A stretch of 64,000 nucleotides of DNA from Campylobacter concisus (lineage in GTDB: Bacteria > Campylobacterota > Campylobacteria > Campylobacterales > Campylobacteraceae), in contig NZ_PIRM01000002.1 of the NCBI RefSeq assembly GCF_003049735.1, positions 248,001 through 312,000 on the forward strand, in the 5' to 3' direction. Made by a program: the position numbers and the translations under genes. Below the pieces are notes generated by a model, which was given only the letters and a program-made list of their open reading frames with translations, ran no database searches and was not told the DNA's origin. Shown in pieces: positions 15,754-24,913 of the stretch (positions are counted from its first letter, which is position 1; each line of letters opens with the position of its first letter).

Positions 15754-17486
15754 CTTAAATCCTTCTTACTAACCCCGCCATCTTGACAGAATTTTTTAAG
15801 GTCTTTCTCTGTTAAAATTTTGCTCTTTTTAGTCCTTACATCGACTAATGTAACACGCTCTGTACATGAGTAGCAAGGGTCAAGTGAGCAAACGATAAGC
15901 GCAGCGTCACTTATGTTGTTTCCTCTAAATTGATACCTTAGGCTTGGCCAGTTGTTATATGTTGCAGCTCTGCATCTCCAGCGATATACTTTTTGAGCAC
16001 TGCCTTGCATGATCCAGTGAACATTCTCGCCACGTGGTGCTTCATCATGACCAAGTGCAAAATTTTCAGGTTTGATCATAGTCACAGGATCGATCATGAT
16101 CGGAGTTTGAGGCATTAGCTCAAAGCATTGGCGGATGATGTGGATAGAGCTTTTTAGCTCTTTATATCTAACCATCTCACGAGCAAAAACGTCGCAACCA
16201 TGCTCAACTGCTACTTCAAATTCTATCTGTTTAAAAAAGTCGTATGGATGATCGTAGCGGTTATCACGTTTAAAGCCAGAGCCTCTCATATTTGGACCAA
16301 CTGGGCTAAAGTCACGTGCTATTTGGCGATCTAGGATTCCTACACCTTTCCAGCGTCCGATTTGGCGTTTATCTTCCAAAACTGCATCCCAAATTTCTGA
16401 AATTTGAATATCAAGTTTATTTATGATCTCGATACCTTTTTTGATCTCGTGGCTTGTCATATCACGTCTTAAGCCGCCCATAACGACATTGCCGTATGTT
16501 TTACGTCCACCAGTTACAAGCTGAGCTAGCTCCATAGAGTACTCACGAACTCTAAAGATATGCATGAAAGCGTTGTAATTACCAGTGACCTCACAAGCTA
16601 GACCGATATTTAAAAGGTGGCTGTGAAGACGCTCGATCTCAAGACAAATGACGCGTATAGCCTGAGCTCTTAGTGGAATTTCAAGCTTGATAGCTTTTTC
16701 TGCAGCTTCGATACACGCAATAGCGTGAGCATAACCACAAATTCCACAAACACGCTCTGCAAGATAGCCCATTTGATCATAGTTCATTCTATTTTCAGCT
16801 AGCTTTTCCATACCGCGGTGTTGATAGAACAAGCGGTAGTCAGCGTCTATAATCTCGTCGCCATCGCAGAAAAGTCTAAAGTGACCAGGCTCATCTGAAG
16901 TAATATGTAGTGGTCCAAGTGGCACATCAACTACTGCATCACCTGTTGGGAACAAAAACTCAGAATCAGGCTCATCTCTGTGATCAACTGGATCAGGGCG
17001 GTAGCGATAATCCATCGCATCTTTTCTAAGTGGGTGAAGTCCGTCTGGCCAGTCATCACTTAAAACTAGACGCCTTTTATCAGGTAAACCTTCGGCCACA
17101 AGGCCAAACATATCATAAGTTTCTCTCTCATACCAAACACAAGCTGGCACTAGCGGAGTAACTGATGGAAATGTCGGATCGCTTCCTGGGATAAGAGTTT
17201 TAACAGTAATAAAGCACTTATCCTCAGGTGCAAAGTCGTCCGCTTCTGTCATCTTGCTACCTTCCATTGAGATAGCGTAGTAAAGCGCATAGCTGCCATT
17301 TATCTGACGCTCGTCGTTTGGTATCATTGTGCTTATAAAGCCGCCGATATCATAGTAAAGCGTCTTAACAGCTAGCGGGAGGTCATTTCTATCGACTAAA
17401 ACAGTGATCTGATCGTCTGCTTGACGAGTTACCTCTAAAATTTTTACTTTAGTTTTTAGGATTTCTATAAATTTATCGCCTCTCAT
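15750..17486 (-). CDS. hyfG: Hydrogenase-4 large (NiFe) subunit HyfG/HycE
   Basis: A 578-residue fusion of a NuoC-like N-terminal part (about 1-165) and a NuoD-like catalytic part. Nickel-iron ligands are present: RVCGIC-GYAH at 245-254 and DPCYSC at 536-541. A C-terminal extension of 34 residues follows Arg544 and is the expected substrate of HycI, whose gene ends this operon. This intact set argues for an active NiFe centre. It oxidises or produces H2 at the cytoplasmic face. Confidence 0.94.
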   Translation of the reverse strand: MRGDKFIEILKTKVKILEVTRQADDQITVLVDRNDLPLAVKTLYYDIGGFISTMIPNDERQINGSYALYYAISMEGSKMTEADDFAPEDKCFITVKTLIPGSDPTFPSVTPLVPACVWYERETYDMFGLVAEGLPDKRRLVLSDDWPDGLHPLRKDAMDYRYRPDPVDHRDEPDSEFLFPTGDAVVDVPLGPLHITSDEPGHFRLFCDGDEIIDADYRLFYQHRGMEKLAENRMNYDQMGYLAERVCGICGYAHAIACIEAAEKAIKLEIPLRAQAIRVICLEIERLHSHLLNIGLACEVTGNYNAFMHIFRVREYSMELAQLVTGGRKTYGNVVMGGLRRDMTSHEIKKGIEIINKLDIQISEIWDAVLEDKRQIGRWKGVGILDRQIARDFSPVGPNMRGSGFKRDNRYDHPYDFFKQIEFEVAVEHGCDVFAREMVRYKELKSSIHIIRQCFELMPQTPIMIDPVTMIKPENFALGHDEAPRGENVHWIMQGSAQKVYRWRCRAATYNNWPSLRYQFRGNNISDAALIVCSLDPCYSCTERVTLVDVRTKKSKILTEKDLKKFCQDGGVSKKDLR

Positions 17487-18964
17487 TTTAAAGCTCCCAT
17501 CATTATATTAACACCGTTATCCACTAGCGTATAAAAGCTATCTACATGCCATACGCCAAAGATTATGATAAGGGCACAAAGTGCTATAAGAGGTAAATTC
17601 TCTAACAAACTCATCTCTTTGTTGTGAACGATCACACCTTTTGGCTCGCCAAAGCTTGCCATGTTAAAGTGTGCAAAGTCAGCTATAAAAATAACTGCAA
17701 GTGCAATAGCAAATAGTGCAACTGCGATGTATTGACCGCTTGTGATAGCTCCTACAAATACGTTATATTCACTAACAAATATAGCAAACGCTGGAACACC
17801 AACAAGTGAGCAAACAGCCGCGCCAAACATTATAGTGGTGATCGGTGCGATCTTAACCATGCCACCCATCTTACTCATATCTTTATGGCCGTAAATTCTT
17901 GCAATATTGCCTGTTGAGCAAAATGCCAAAGCTTTTGTGAAGCTGTGAGCCAAGCAGTGGAATATCGCTGCAAATAGACCAAATTTACCGCCAACACCAA
18001 GTGCAAATGCGATAACACCCATGTGAACGATTGAGTGATATGCAAACATTCTTTTTACGTTGTGTTGTCTGATTAGGAAAAATCCCGCTACAAAGAGTGT
18101 GATAGTTCCTGAAACGATCATTATGCCCTCAACAAAGCTAAATCCAACAGCTTGAGCTGTGATAGCGTAGTATCTTAAGAGCGCTAGCATCGCACATTTT
18201 AAAAGTACGCCTGAAAGCAAAGCTGAGATAGGTGCTGGACCTTCAGCGTGAACGTCTGGTAGCCAAGTGTGAGTTGGAGCAAGACCAGCTTTTGTACCAA
18301 AACCAATTAGAGCAAATACAAAGATAAGCTTTGCTGCATCTGGGTTTAAATTTTTAGCATTTGCCATTATGCTTGAAAATAGCATAGAAGCTTCGCCATC
18401 TCCTAGAGTGCTAAATGTGGCTGAATATAAAAGAACAGTCGCATAAAGTGCAAATGCTAGGCCGATTGAGCAAAGAACGATGTATTTATAGCCACTTTCT
18501 GTTGATTTTTGGTCTTTGTGGATAGCGACCAAAAATACTGAAGCAAGAGTTGTTGCCTCGATAGCTGCCCACATAAACGCAACGTTGTTGCAAATAACGC
18601 TTAAAGTCATTGTAAAGATAAATACATGGCTTAGTGCGTAGTATTTTTTAAGATCGTTTAAGTGAATGTGTCCGTCTTCAAGCTCCCATCTCATGTAGTG
18701 GATAGAGTAGAAATTTACTATAAATCCAGTTACTGCGATAAGCACCAAGAAAACACAGCCTAAGCTATCTAAAAACAAAAATTTATCAAAACTATAAAAA
18801 GTTCCGCTACTTAAGACTTTAAGAACATTGTTAAGTAAAGCCACCGATGTCGCAGCAGAAAACAAAACGTGAAGTCCGCTTAATACCGCATAATTTTTAG
18901 GACTCAAAAACAAGACCAAAGCACCAAGGAGCGGTAAGATAAGTATTAAAGCTAAACTATCCAT
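17483..18964 (-). CDS. hyfF: Hydrogenase-4 membrane subunit HyfF (NuoL/M/N-like)
   Basis: A 493-residue antiporter-like membrane subunit with about 13-14 helices. It has the conserved proton-channel features of this family: WAAIEATTLASVFLV with the helix-5 Glu, GTKAGLAPTHTWLPDVHAEGPAPISALLSG with the helix-7 Lys, and a lysine-containing HCLAHSFTKALAF. It is close to E. coli HyfF in length (526). It overlaps hyfG by 4 bases and starts 2 bases after hyfE. Confidence 0.88.
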   Translation of the reverse strand: MDSLALILILPLLGALVLFLSPKNYAVLSGLHVLFSAATSVALLNNVLKVLSSGTFYSFDKFLFLDSLGCVFLVLIAVTGFIVNFYSIHYMRWELEDGHIHLNDLKKYYALSHVFIFTMTLSVICNNVAFMWAAIEATTLASVFLVAIHKDQKSTESGYKYIVLCSIGLAFALYATVLLYSATFSTLGDGEASMLFSSIMANAKNLNPDAAKLIFVFALIGFGTKAGLAPTHTWLPDVHAEGPAPISALLSGVLLKCAMLALLRYYAITAQAVGFSFVEGIMIVSGTITLFVAGFFLIRQHNVKRMFAYHSIVHMGVIAFALGVGGKFGLFAAIFHCLAHSFTKALAFCSTGNIARIYGHKDMSKMGGMVKIAPITTIMFGAAVCSLVGVPAFAIFVSEYNVFVGAITSGQYIAVALFAIALAVIFIADFAHFNMASFGEPKGVIVHNKEMSLLENLPLIALCALIIIFGVWHVDSFYTLVDNGVNIMMGALK

Positions 18965-18966
18965 CT

Positions 18967-19611
18967 CTAACCCCTTAAATTCGAAGCTTTAGAAGTATCT
19001 AAGCTATCATAAGCTTTATAAAATCTAATCGCTAAGACGCTCATGATGATAACGGCAAATATCGCATCTGTTAAAATTCCAAGCTCGACTAACTCATGTG
19101 AGTTATAAGCCATTAGAGCGAGGCTTAGGTGGATGCCGTTTTCAAACAAGCAGTAAGCTAGAATTTGTTTTATAAATGAGTTTCTTAGCATGAAGCCAAA
19201 AATTCCCATCATAAAGACGGTTCCAGCTGCGATAAGCATGATCTCTTCTTTGATAAGAGAGAATTTTAAAAATATAGGGTGGATACTCATTGAAAGAGCT
19301 AGAGAAAATCCCATAGCAATAACAGGACTTACAAAAAATCCACCAACTGGCTCATCTTCGCTAACTACGCCAAGTTTTTTGATAAGCCAGAATAAAATTC
19401 CTGGCACAAGCAAAACTTTGGTAAAAAAGGCAACTATCGCCCAAGTTTTGAGCTGTTCGGCGTTAAATTTCTCAGATAGCAAGAAAAATATGCTAACTAA
19501 AAGTAGTGTCTCAATCGCATAAGCGATGATTGAGAGTTTTAAGCTTCTAAGACCAAAAACCGCAAGCGAAGTTACGATCATGCAAATGGCTAAAATATCA
19601 AGTGTTTGCAT
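18967..19611 (-). CDS. hyfE: Hydrogenase-4 membrane subunit HyfE (NuoK-like)
   Basis: A 214-residue membrane protein with about seven helices. The C-terminal half carries the NuoK-like region with the FENGIHLSLALMAY motif, including the conserved Glu of NuoK. Size is nearly identical to E. coli HyfE. One base separates it from hyfC. Confidence 0.87.
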   Translation of the reverse strand: MQTLDILAICMIVTSLAVFGLRSLKLSIIAYAIETLLLVSIFFLLSEKFNAEQLKTWAIVAFFTKVLLVPGILFWLIKKLGVVSEDEPVGGFFVSPVIAMGFSLALSMSIHPIFLKFSLIKEEIMLIAAGTVFMMGIFGFMLRNSFIKQILAYCLFENGIHLSLALMAYNSHELVELGILTDAIFAVIIMSVLAIRFYKAYDSLDTSKASNLRG

Positions 19612-19612
19612 C

Positions 19613-20533
19613 TCACACTCCTACTACATAAAGTGTTAGTGCAACAAACGAGATAGCAAGTGCACCAAGCGCATTTTTGCGTAAAGATGAAGTCATTTTA
19701 AAGCGTGGTCCAAAGTTGTCTATAAAGACAGCTGCTACATAAAATACTCCAGTTTTTATCACAAAAACGATAATAGCTAAGAAAGGATTGCTAAAATTCC
19801 ATGGCTCAAATATAGTTAGGAAAAGTCCGATCATAGCAAACTGTTTTAATATAAGTGATGCTTGAACTAAACCAAGGTCGCTACCTGCATACTCGCCAAG
19901 CAAGCCTTCTTGAAGCTCTTGCTCAGCTTCAGCTACGTCAAATGGTTTTCTGCCAGTCTCAACGTACATGCACCATAAAAATGCGATAGAAGCTACGGCA
20001 AAACTTGGGATTTGATATCCGATAACACCAGTTTTTACCATCTCTTGGATCTCAATTAAATTTGATGTTTTAGCTGCAAGCATTACTACGATTAGGCACA
20101 TGATCATAACTGGCTCGACATATACACCCAGCATTTGCTCTCTGCCGCCGCCTGTTGCTGCAAATGGGTTGCCGCTATCCATTGAAGCTGCACCAAATAC
20201 AAATCTAAGCAATGCGCCAAGATAAAGGATCACAAATATATCTGAATATGCTCCAAAAACAGTGTCTTTGCTATATGTTATAGGTATAGCAGCTAGCACT
20301 GCAGCTGAAGTTGCAAAAAGGAAAAATGGAGCCCATCTAAATACCCAGTGAGAGCACTCAGGGACGGTTCTTCCTCTTCTAAAGAGTTTTATAATATCGC
20401 GATATGTTTGAAAGAAATCGCTACCTTGTTTTGATTGAAGTCTAGCTCTTAGTTTTCTTGCCATACCATCAAACAAAGGAGCTACCAAAACGATAACGAC
20501 TACTTGAAATATCATTAAAAGTATAGTTTGCAT
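19613..20533 (-). CDS. hyfC: Hydrogenase-4 membrane subunit HyfC/HycD (NuoH-like)
   Basis: A 306-residue NuoH-like protein with about eight helices, anchoring the catalytic arm to the membrane. Typical features are the N-terminal PLFDGMARKLRARLQSKQG, the FRRGRTVPE loop and ETGRKPFDVAEAEQELQEGLLGEYAG with the conserved acidic funnel residues. A 9-base gap separates it from hyfB. Confidence 0.9.
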   Translation of the reverse strand: MQTILLMIFQVVVIVLVAPLFDGMARKLRARLQSKQGSDFFQTYRDIIKLFRRGRTVPECSHWVFRWAPFFLFATSAAVLAAIPITYSKDTVFGAYSDIFVILYLGALLRFVFGAASMDSGNPFAATGGGREQMLGVYVEPVMIMCLIVVMLAAKTSNLIEIQEMVKTGVIGYQIPSFAVASIAFLWCMYVETGRKPFDVAEAEQELQEGLLGEYAGSDLGLVQASLILKQFAMIGLFLTIFEPWNFSNPFLAIIVFVIKTGVFYVAAVFIDNFGPRFKMTSSLRKNALGALAISFVALTLYVVGV

Positions 20534-20542
20534 TTTCGTCTC

Positions 20543-22510
20543 CTAAACTAAAAAGTAGCCCACAGCAAGTATGGCACATAAATAAACTAGAATATAAAGT
20601 GTATATATGTTTGTATATCCGCTTTGAACAATGCCTAGTTTATCGGCAAATTTCATACACCATTTAATGACTGGCTCATAAAACATTCCCCACCAGATAT
20701 CTTTTGGATGGTTGTGATATTCAACCGCGTCAAAATAATTTCTAGTAACGATCTTTTTATCAGCTCTAAATAGCCATTGCATAATTTTTCTAAGGTCGCC
20801 AGTGAATGGGCCACCTGTCATTTGCATACGTGAGCTATATTTAAAGCCGCATGCCCAAGGATCAGTCTCGCGTGGTTTATCTCTATTTGCTTTCATAACA
20901 GCAAGGATGATAAATGGCAAAATCATAGTCGCACATAAAACTAAAGCGATAAGTGGAGTTGAGATCATACTGCCTATAGGTGAAGTTACATTTATAGCAC
21001 CAAGGCTAGCTTTATAGTCGCTTATAGCGATAGAATTTACAGCTTGCATGATGTAATCAACTATGTAGTTTGCGCCAAGACCAAAGCCAACGCAGCCTAT
21101 CATTAGGATGATCATACCAAGAACCATGCCTATTGGACTCTCTTTAGCATTTTCCCAAATTTTTTGATCTCTTGGAGTACCTGCAAATATAACAGCGTAA
21201 AGTTTAAGGTGCATACCAACCAAAACGCCTGTTAGCGCAAGAGCTACGACGCCAAGTGTAAATGCATATCTAACTAATGTTCCTTCTCCCATCGCACCTT
21301 GAAGCATACCTTGATATGTAAACCACTCTGAAACAAAGCCATTTACTGGAGGTAAAGCTGCGATACCCATGATACCTATAAACATACCAAGGCTTGTCCA
21401 TGGCATCTTTTTAGCAAGACCACCAAGGATGTCCATATTTTGTGTATGAGTAGCGTGGATAACTGAACCAGCGCAAAGGAAAAGCAGACCTTTAAATATA
21501 GCGTGGTTAACTACGTGGTAGCAACCTGCTAGAAAACCTACTGCTGCAAGTGTTAAATTTCCGGCTGCAACGCCGTAAATTCCTGTACCAAGACCTAGCA
21601 AGATGATACCTATATTCTCAACTGAGTGATAAGCAAGCAAAGCCTTAAAGTCGTGTTGGCAAAGAGCGTATAAAACACCAAATAGTGAGCTAGCTGCACC
21701 AAGAGCGAGTATAGTAAGTCCAAAATATGTGCTAAGTGGCAAGTAAAGTGTAAATTTAACTAATGTAAATAGAGCAACTTTAATCATAACGCCTGACATA
21801 AGGGCTGAAACGTTTGATGGGGCTGCTGGGTGAGCTTGTGGAAGCCAAACGTGAAATGGCCACATACCAGCTTTACTACCAAAGCCGACCAAAAATAGCG
21901 CAAATACAGCAACAGAAGCGCCAAATGGCATCTTAACGCCCATAAATGCGCTAAACTCAAAGCTTCCTGCGTAGTATGCAGTGATAAGCAAGCCACAGGT
22001 GATACAAAATGCACCGATTTGTGCGATGCCAAGATATACCATAACTGCTTTAAGTGTATTTTTACCATCATTGACGATGATAAGAAATGATGAAATAAGA
22101 GTCATAAGCTCCCATAAAACAACAAAGCAAAATACATTATCAGCGCTAATTACTAGAAGCATTGAAAGAATGAATGTATTAAACAAACATGCAAATACGC
22201 CAACGTTTGCTTTTTTGATGTACTCATCTGCATAGCTCATACCATAAACGCTACTTGCAAATCCGATGAAAACAACTACAAAGCTAAAGAAATTTCCAAG
22301 TGGATTTAGCGCAAATTTTGGCGAATACAAAAAGCCATCCATAAGAGCAAAGCTATCGCTTACTCCCATATTTGCAACAAAGTGGCACATCGCGTAAAAA
22401 CAGCTTAAAGCGCTTAGTCCAAAACCAACCTTTACAGCGGCCTTTGGAGCACAATAAAGCAAGATGCTAACGACGGCACTTACAAGAAATAGCATATAAA
22501 CCGTAGTCAT
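20543..22510 (-). CDS. hyfB: Hydrogenase-4 membrane subunit HyfB/HycC (NuoL-like)
   Basis: A 655-residue antiporter-like subunit with about 16 helices. It has VVLWELMTLISSFLI with the helix-5 Glu, GFGSKAGMWPFHVWLPQAHPAAPSNVSALMSG with the helix-7 Lys, and GCYHVVNHAIFKGLLFL with the helix-8 Lys. Together with HyfF it would couple H2 chemistry to ion movement. A third antiporter-like subunit (HyfD) of E. coli hydrogenase-4 is not encoded here. Confidence 0.9.
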   Translation of the reverse strand: MTTVYMLFLVSAVVSILLYCAPKAAVKVGFGLSALSCFYAMCHFVANMGVSDSFALMDGFLYSPKFALNPLGNFFSFVVVFIGFASSVYGMSYADEYIKKANVGVFACLFNTFILSMLLVISADNVFCFVVLWELMTLISSFLIIVNDGKNTLKAVMVYLGIAQIGAFCITCGLLITAYYAGSFEFSAFMGVKMPFGASVAVFALFLVGFGSKAGMWPFHVWLPQAHPAAPSNVSALMSGVMIKVALFTLVKFTLYLPLSTYFGLTILALGAASSLFGVLYALCQHDFKALLAYHSVENIGIILLGLGTGIYGVAAGNLTLAAVGFLAGCYHVVNHAIFKGLLFLCAGSVIHATHTQNMDILGGLAKKMPWTSLGMFIGIMGIAALPPVNGFVSEWFTYQGMLQGAMGEGTLVRYAFTLGVVALALTGVLVGMHLKLYAVIFAGTPRDQKIWENAKESPIGMVLGMIILMIGCVGFGLGANYIVDYIMQAVNSIAISDYKASLGAINVTSPIGSMISTPLIALVLCATMILPFIILAVMKANRDKPRETDPWACGFKYSSRMQMTGGPFTGDLRKIMQWLFRADKKIVTRNYFDAVEYHNHPKDIWWGMFYEPVIKWCMKFADKLGIVQSGYTNIYTLYILVYLCAILAVGYFLV

Positions 22511-22511
22511 C

Positions 22512-23081
22512 TTATGCTCCTTGTCCGTTTAAAATTTTAGTAGCAAATTTATTCGCTGCTTCATAATCTATCCTCTTGCCAAGTTTATGTTTACCCTCTT
22601 CTGGATCAATCATAACAAGAGCACTCGTTGGACAGACATCAACACAAGCTGGTCCGTTCTCACGACCAAAGCACATATCGCATTTAACAGCGATATTTTT
22701 TGCACCTGATTGTGACTCTATCTCAAGGTTGTACTTTGGCTCGACAGCGTAATTTACTGAAGGCATAAGCTCTGCACTTGAGCTTATCGCACCGTAAGGA
22801 CAAGCGATCGTGCACATCTTACAGCCTATACAAATTTCCTCGTGAAGCTCGATGCAATTATCATTAAATCGCAACGCTCCAGTTGGACACACATTCGCAC
22901 AAGGACCATCGTCGCATTGTCTGCACTGAGTTGGCATAACGCCAGTAGCTTCTCTTAGCACACTTAGCCTTGCACGTGACAGCTTGCCGCGTTCATAAGC
23001 GCTCTTAAAACATGCAGCCATGCAGGTTGCACATCCTATACAGCGTTTATAATCGGCAATCACAAATTTATGTTTTTTCAT
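22512..23081 (-). CDS. hyfA: Hydrogenase-4 ferredoxin subunit HyfA/HycB
   Basis: A 189-residue electron-transfer protein with four [4Fe-4S] cluster ligand sets: CIGCATCMAAC (15-25), CRQCDDGPCANVCP, CIGCKMCTIACP and CDMCFGRENGPACVDVCP. In E. coli the homolog links formate dehydrogenase to the hydrogenase. No formate dehydrogenase gene is present in this window, so the electron partner is encoded elsewhere or differs. Start codon follows GGGAGG closely. It overlaps a small upstream ORF by 4 bases. Confidence 0.92.
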   Translation of the reverse strand: MKKHKFVIADYKRCIGCATCMAACFKSAYERGKLSRARLSVLREATGVMPTQCRQCDDGPCANVCPTGALRFNDNCIELHEEICIGCKMCTIACPYGAISSSAELMPSVNYAVEPKYNLEIESQSGAKNIAVKCDMCFGRENGPACVDVCPTSALVMIDPEEGKHKLGKRIDYEAANKFATKILNGQGA

Positions 23082-23176
23082 AAATTCCTCCCATTAAACA
23101 AGGCTAAACTGCCCTGCTCACTTTTAAAGTGATGGTTAGTCACCAAAATAGAGATAGTTAAATTTTTATTTAACAT
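23078..23176 (-). CDS. Candidate 32-aa leader ORF of the hyf operon
   Basis: A 32-codon ORF (begins MLNKNLTISI, ends LFNGRNL) whose TGA overlaps the hyfA ATG in the same ATGA fashion as other hyf junctions. A strong AGGAAGGAG site lies 8 bases before its ATG. I recognise no family. It could be a leader peptide, a small structural protein or a coupling device for hyfA translation. A chance ORF remains possible because it is short. Confidence 0.5.
   Translation of the reverse strand: MLNKNLTISILVTNHHFKSEQGSLALFNGRNL
23118..23132. promoter_or_regulatory. 15-bp palindrome upstream of hyfA
   Basis: TCACTTT-T-AAAGTGA is a perfect palindrome, 37-51 bases upstream of hyfA and inside the leader ORF. 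It could be an operator or an RNA hairpin. A second hairpin, GTTAAAT/ATTTAAC, lies at 23157-23174. Confidence 0.4.
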
Positions 23177-23495
23177 CTCAAACGCTCCTTCCTAATTTTT
23201 GTAATAATTCTATAACTTACAATGAATAAATTCCGTCATCTATCTGACAAATTTTGTATTTTTAGAATTAAATTTTTATTTTATATATTTTTAAGATTAT
23301 CTACTTAATATCGATTTTTAGGTATATTTGTTTGCTAAAGGATAATATTTATTAATAAAATTTTCCTATAAAGAGTAAAAATATCTTAATTAAGTTTAAA
23401 TTTACAAGTTAATTATTTAAGCTCGGGTTAATTAAATAAAACTGAAATTTAAAAATCTAAAATATAATCCGACCTTTAAATTTAAAAGGCTTTTT
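23177..23495. other. 319-bp intergenic region between the hyf leader and the MBL-fold gene
   Basis: Very AT-rich and without a credible ORF. It holds the hyf ribosome-binding site side at the left, an inverted repeat GTCA-6-TGAC at 23235-23248 that could be an operator, and the -10 element of the rightward gene at 23463. A leftward -10 (TATAGA) near 23210 is a weak candidate for the hyf promoter. No sigma-54 site like those before E. coli hyf was seen. Confidence 0.6.
23463..23468 (+). promoter_or_regulatory. Probable -10 element of the MBL-fold hydrolase gene
   Basis: TATAAT, 28 bases before the ATG at 23496, after an A/T-rich run typical of Campylobacter promoters. Confidence 0.55.
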
Positions 23496-24581
23496 ATGGG
23501 AATTTTTATAGTTATACTTTTGCTTATTGTTGCAGTTTTTGTATTTATGAGATTTGCCCCAGTTTTTGGTGGCGTGCCAGATATTAAAAGCCAAAAGCTG
23601 ATAAAGGCTTCGCCAAATTTTAACGGCAAAGTTTTTATAAATTTAGAGCCAACGATTGATATGGTAAAAAATAATCCGCAAGCATCTATGCTAAATTTCG
23701 TCCGCCAAACACTTTTTCCACCAAAAGGTAAGCTACCAACTAAGCCTTTGCCAAATTTAAAATTTGATGCAAATGCCCTCAAAAATGGTGAGTTTATCTG
23801 GCTAGGGCACGTTAGCCTCATATGCAAGCTTGATGACAAAACCATCATCACGGACCCTGTTTTGTACCGAGCATTTCCACTGCCAATTGGCGGTAAGCCC
23901 TTTGCCTACGAGCATGCTATCACCACTAGTGACTACCCAGATGCGATCGATATCGCCCTCATCTCGCACGATCACTACGATCATCTTGATCATAAAACGA
24001 TACTTGAGCTAAAAGATAGAATTTGCAAATTTCTAGTGCCGCTTGGCGTAAAAGCTCACCTTGTAAAATGGGGCGTTGATGAATCTAAAATTTATGAGTT
24101 TGACTGGTTTGGTGAGCAAAAAATAGGAAATTTAAACTTCACGTTTTGCCCTTCAAGGCACTTTAGCGGGCGCACATTTAAAAGAAACACGACACTTTGG
24201 GGTGGCTGGGCGGTTGAAGAGGCTGGCTTTAGCTTTTATTTTAGCGGAGATGGCGGATACGGCAAACATTTTAAGATGATAAATGAGAAATTTGGCTCAT
24301 TTGATCTAGTTTTTATAGAAAATGGTGCTTACGGCGATGGCTGGCCTTACGTGCATATGAGGCCAGAGGAGTCGGCGCAAGCGCTAAAAGATCTTGGTGC
24401 AAAGCTTGGTGTACCGGTGCACTGGGGTAAATTTGATCTATCTTATCACGCTTGGGATGAGCCGATCAAGCGTTTTGAAAAGGCAGCGACAAAACTTGAG
24501 CTAAACTACGCAATGCCGATGATCGGGGAAGTTTTCACCGCACAAAATCCGCCTAGAAAAAAATGGTGGGAGGAAATTTAG
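23496..24581 (+). CDS. Membrane-anchored metallo-beta-lactamase-fold hydrolase (RomA/NAPE-PLD-like)
   Basis: A 361-residue protein with one N-terminal membrane anchor (residues 4-22) and a metallo-beta-lactamase domain. The zinc motif SHDHYDHLDH lies near residue 152; FCPSRHFSGR, a metal-binding Asp in SGDGGYGKHF and the VPVHWGKFDL His complete the set. The layout fits the UlaG/RomA/NAPE-PLD group that hydrolyses phosphodiester or related bonds. Substrate is unknown. It is divergent from the hyf operon. Confidence 0.82.
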   Translation: MGIFIVILLLIVAVFVFMRFAPVFGGVPDIKSQKLIKASPNFNGKVFINLEPTIDMVKNNPQASMLNFVRQTLFPPKGKLPTKPLPNLKFDANALKNGEFIWLGHVSLICKLDDKTIITDPVLYRAFPLPIGGKPFAYEHAITTSDYPDAIDIALISHDHYDHLDHKTILELKDRICKFLVPLGVKAHLVKWGVDESKIYEFDWFGEQKIGNLNFTFCPSRHFSGRTFKRNTTLWGGWAVEEAGFSFYFSGDGGYGKHFKMINEKFGSFDLVFIENGAYGDGWPYVHMRPEESAQALKDLGAKLGVPVHWGKFDLSYHAWDEPIKRFEKAATKLELNYAMPMIGEVFTAQNPPRKKWWEEI

Positions 24582-24625
24582 GAATAAATTTTGCTCTAAA
24601 TTTTAAAATCCAAAAGGAAATGCTG

Positions 24626-24913
24626 ATGAAAATTTCTGAAAATTTAGCAAATCTAAAAAATGCCATCGATAAAGCTGCAAAAAACGACCTTGATATGAGC
24701 GCGACTGGAAGCTTTTTACAAAATTTAGAAAAAGCAAATAAAGAGACTGAAAAAATTTATAAACAGCTAGAAAAAGAGCTAAAAAGCGATGCACAAATGT
24801 TTAAACAATTTGACTTCATGCAGATGATAACAAAGCTTCAATACGGCAACCTAAAGCCAAATGAACGTGAAAAACTGCTCAATAAAATGAGCAAGATCGC
24901 CAAGGAAATTTAG
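24626..24913 (+). CDS. Small helical hypothetical protein, 95 aa
   Basis: A 95-residue charged helical protein, with a likely coiled coil at about 30-60. No recognised domain. The frame is open back to 24563 but the ATG at 24626, 7 bases after an AAGGA site, is the better start. It follows the MBL-fold gene closely and may be co-transcribed. Confidence 0.6.
   Translation: MKISENLANLKNAIDKAAKNDLDMSATGSFLQNLEKANKETEKIYKQLEKELKSDAQMFKQFDFMQMITKLQYGNLKPNEREKLLNKMSKIAKEI

Noticed and set aside
21784..22071. Minus-strand ORF in hyfB (another frame)
   Set aside because: Overlaps hyfB in a different frame and lacks a start signal.
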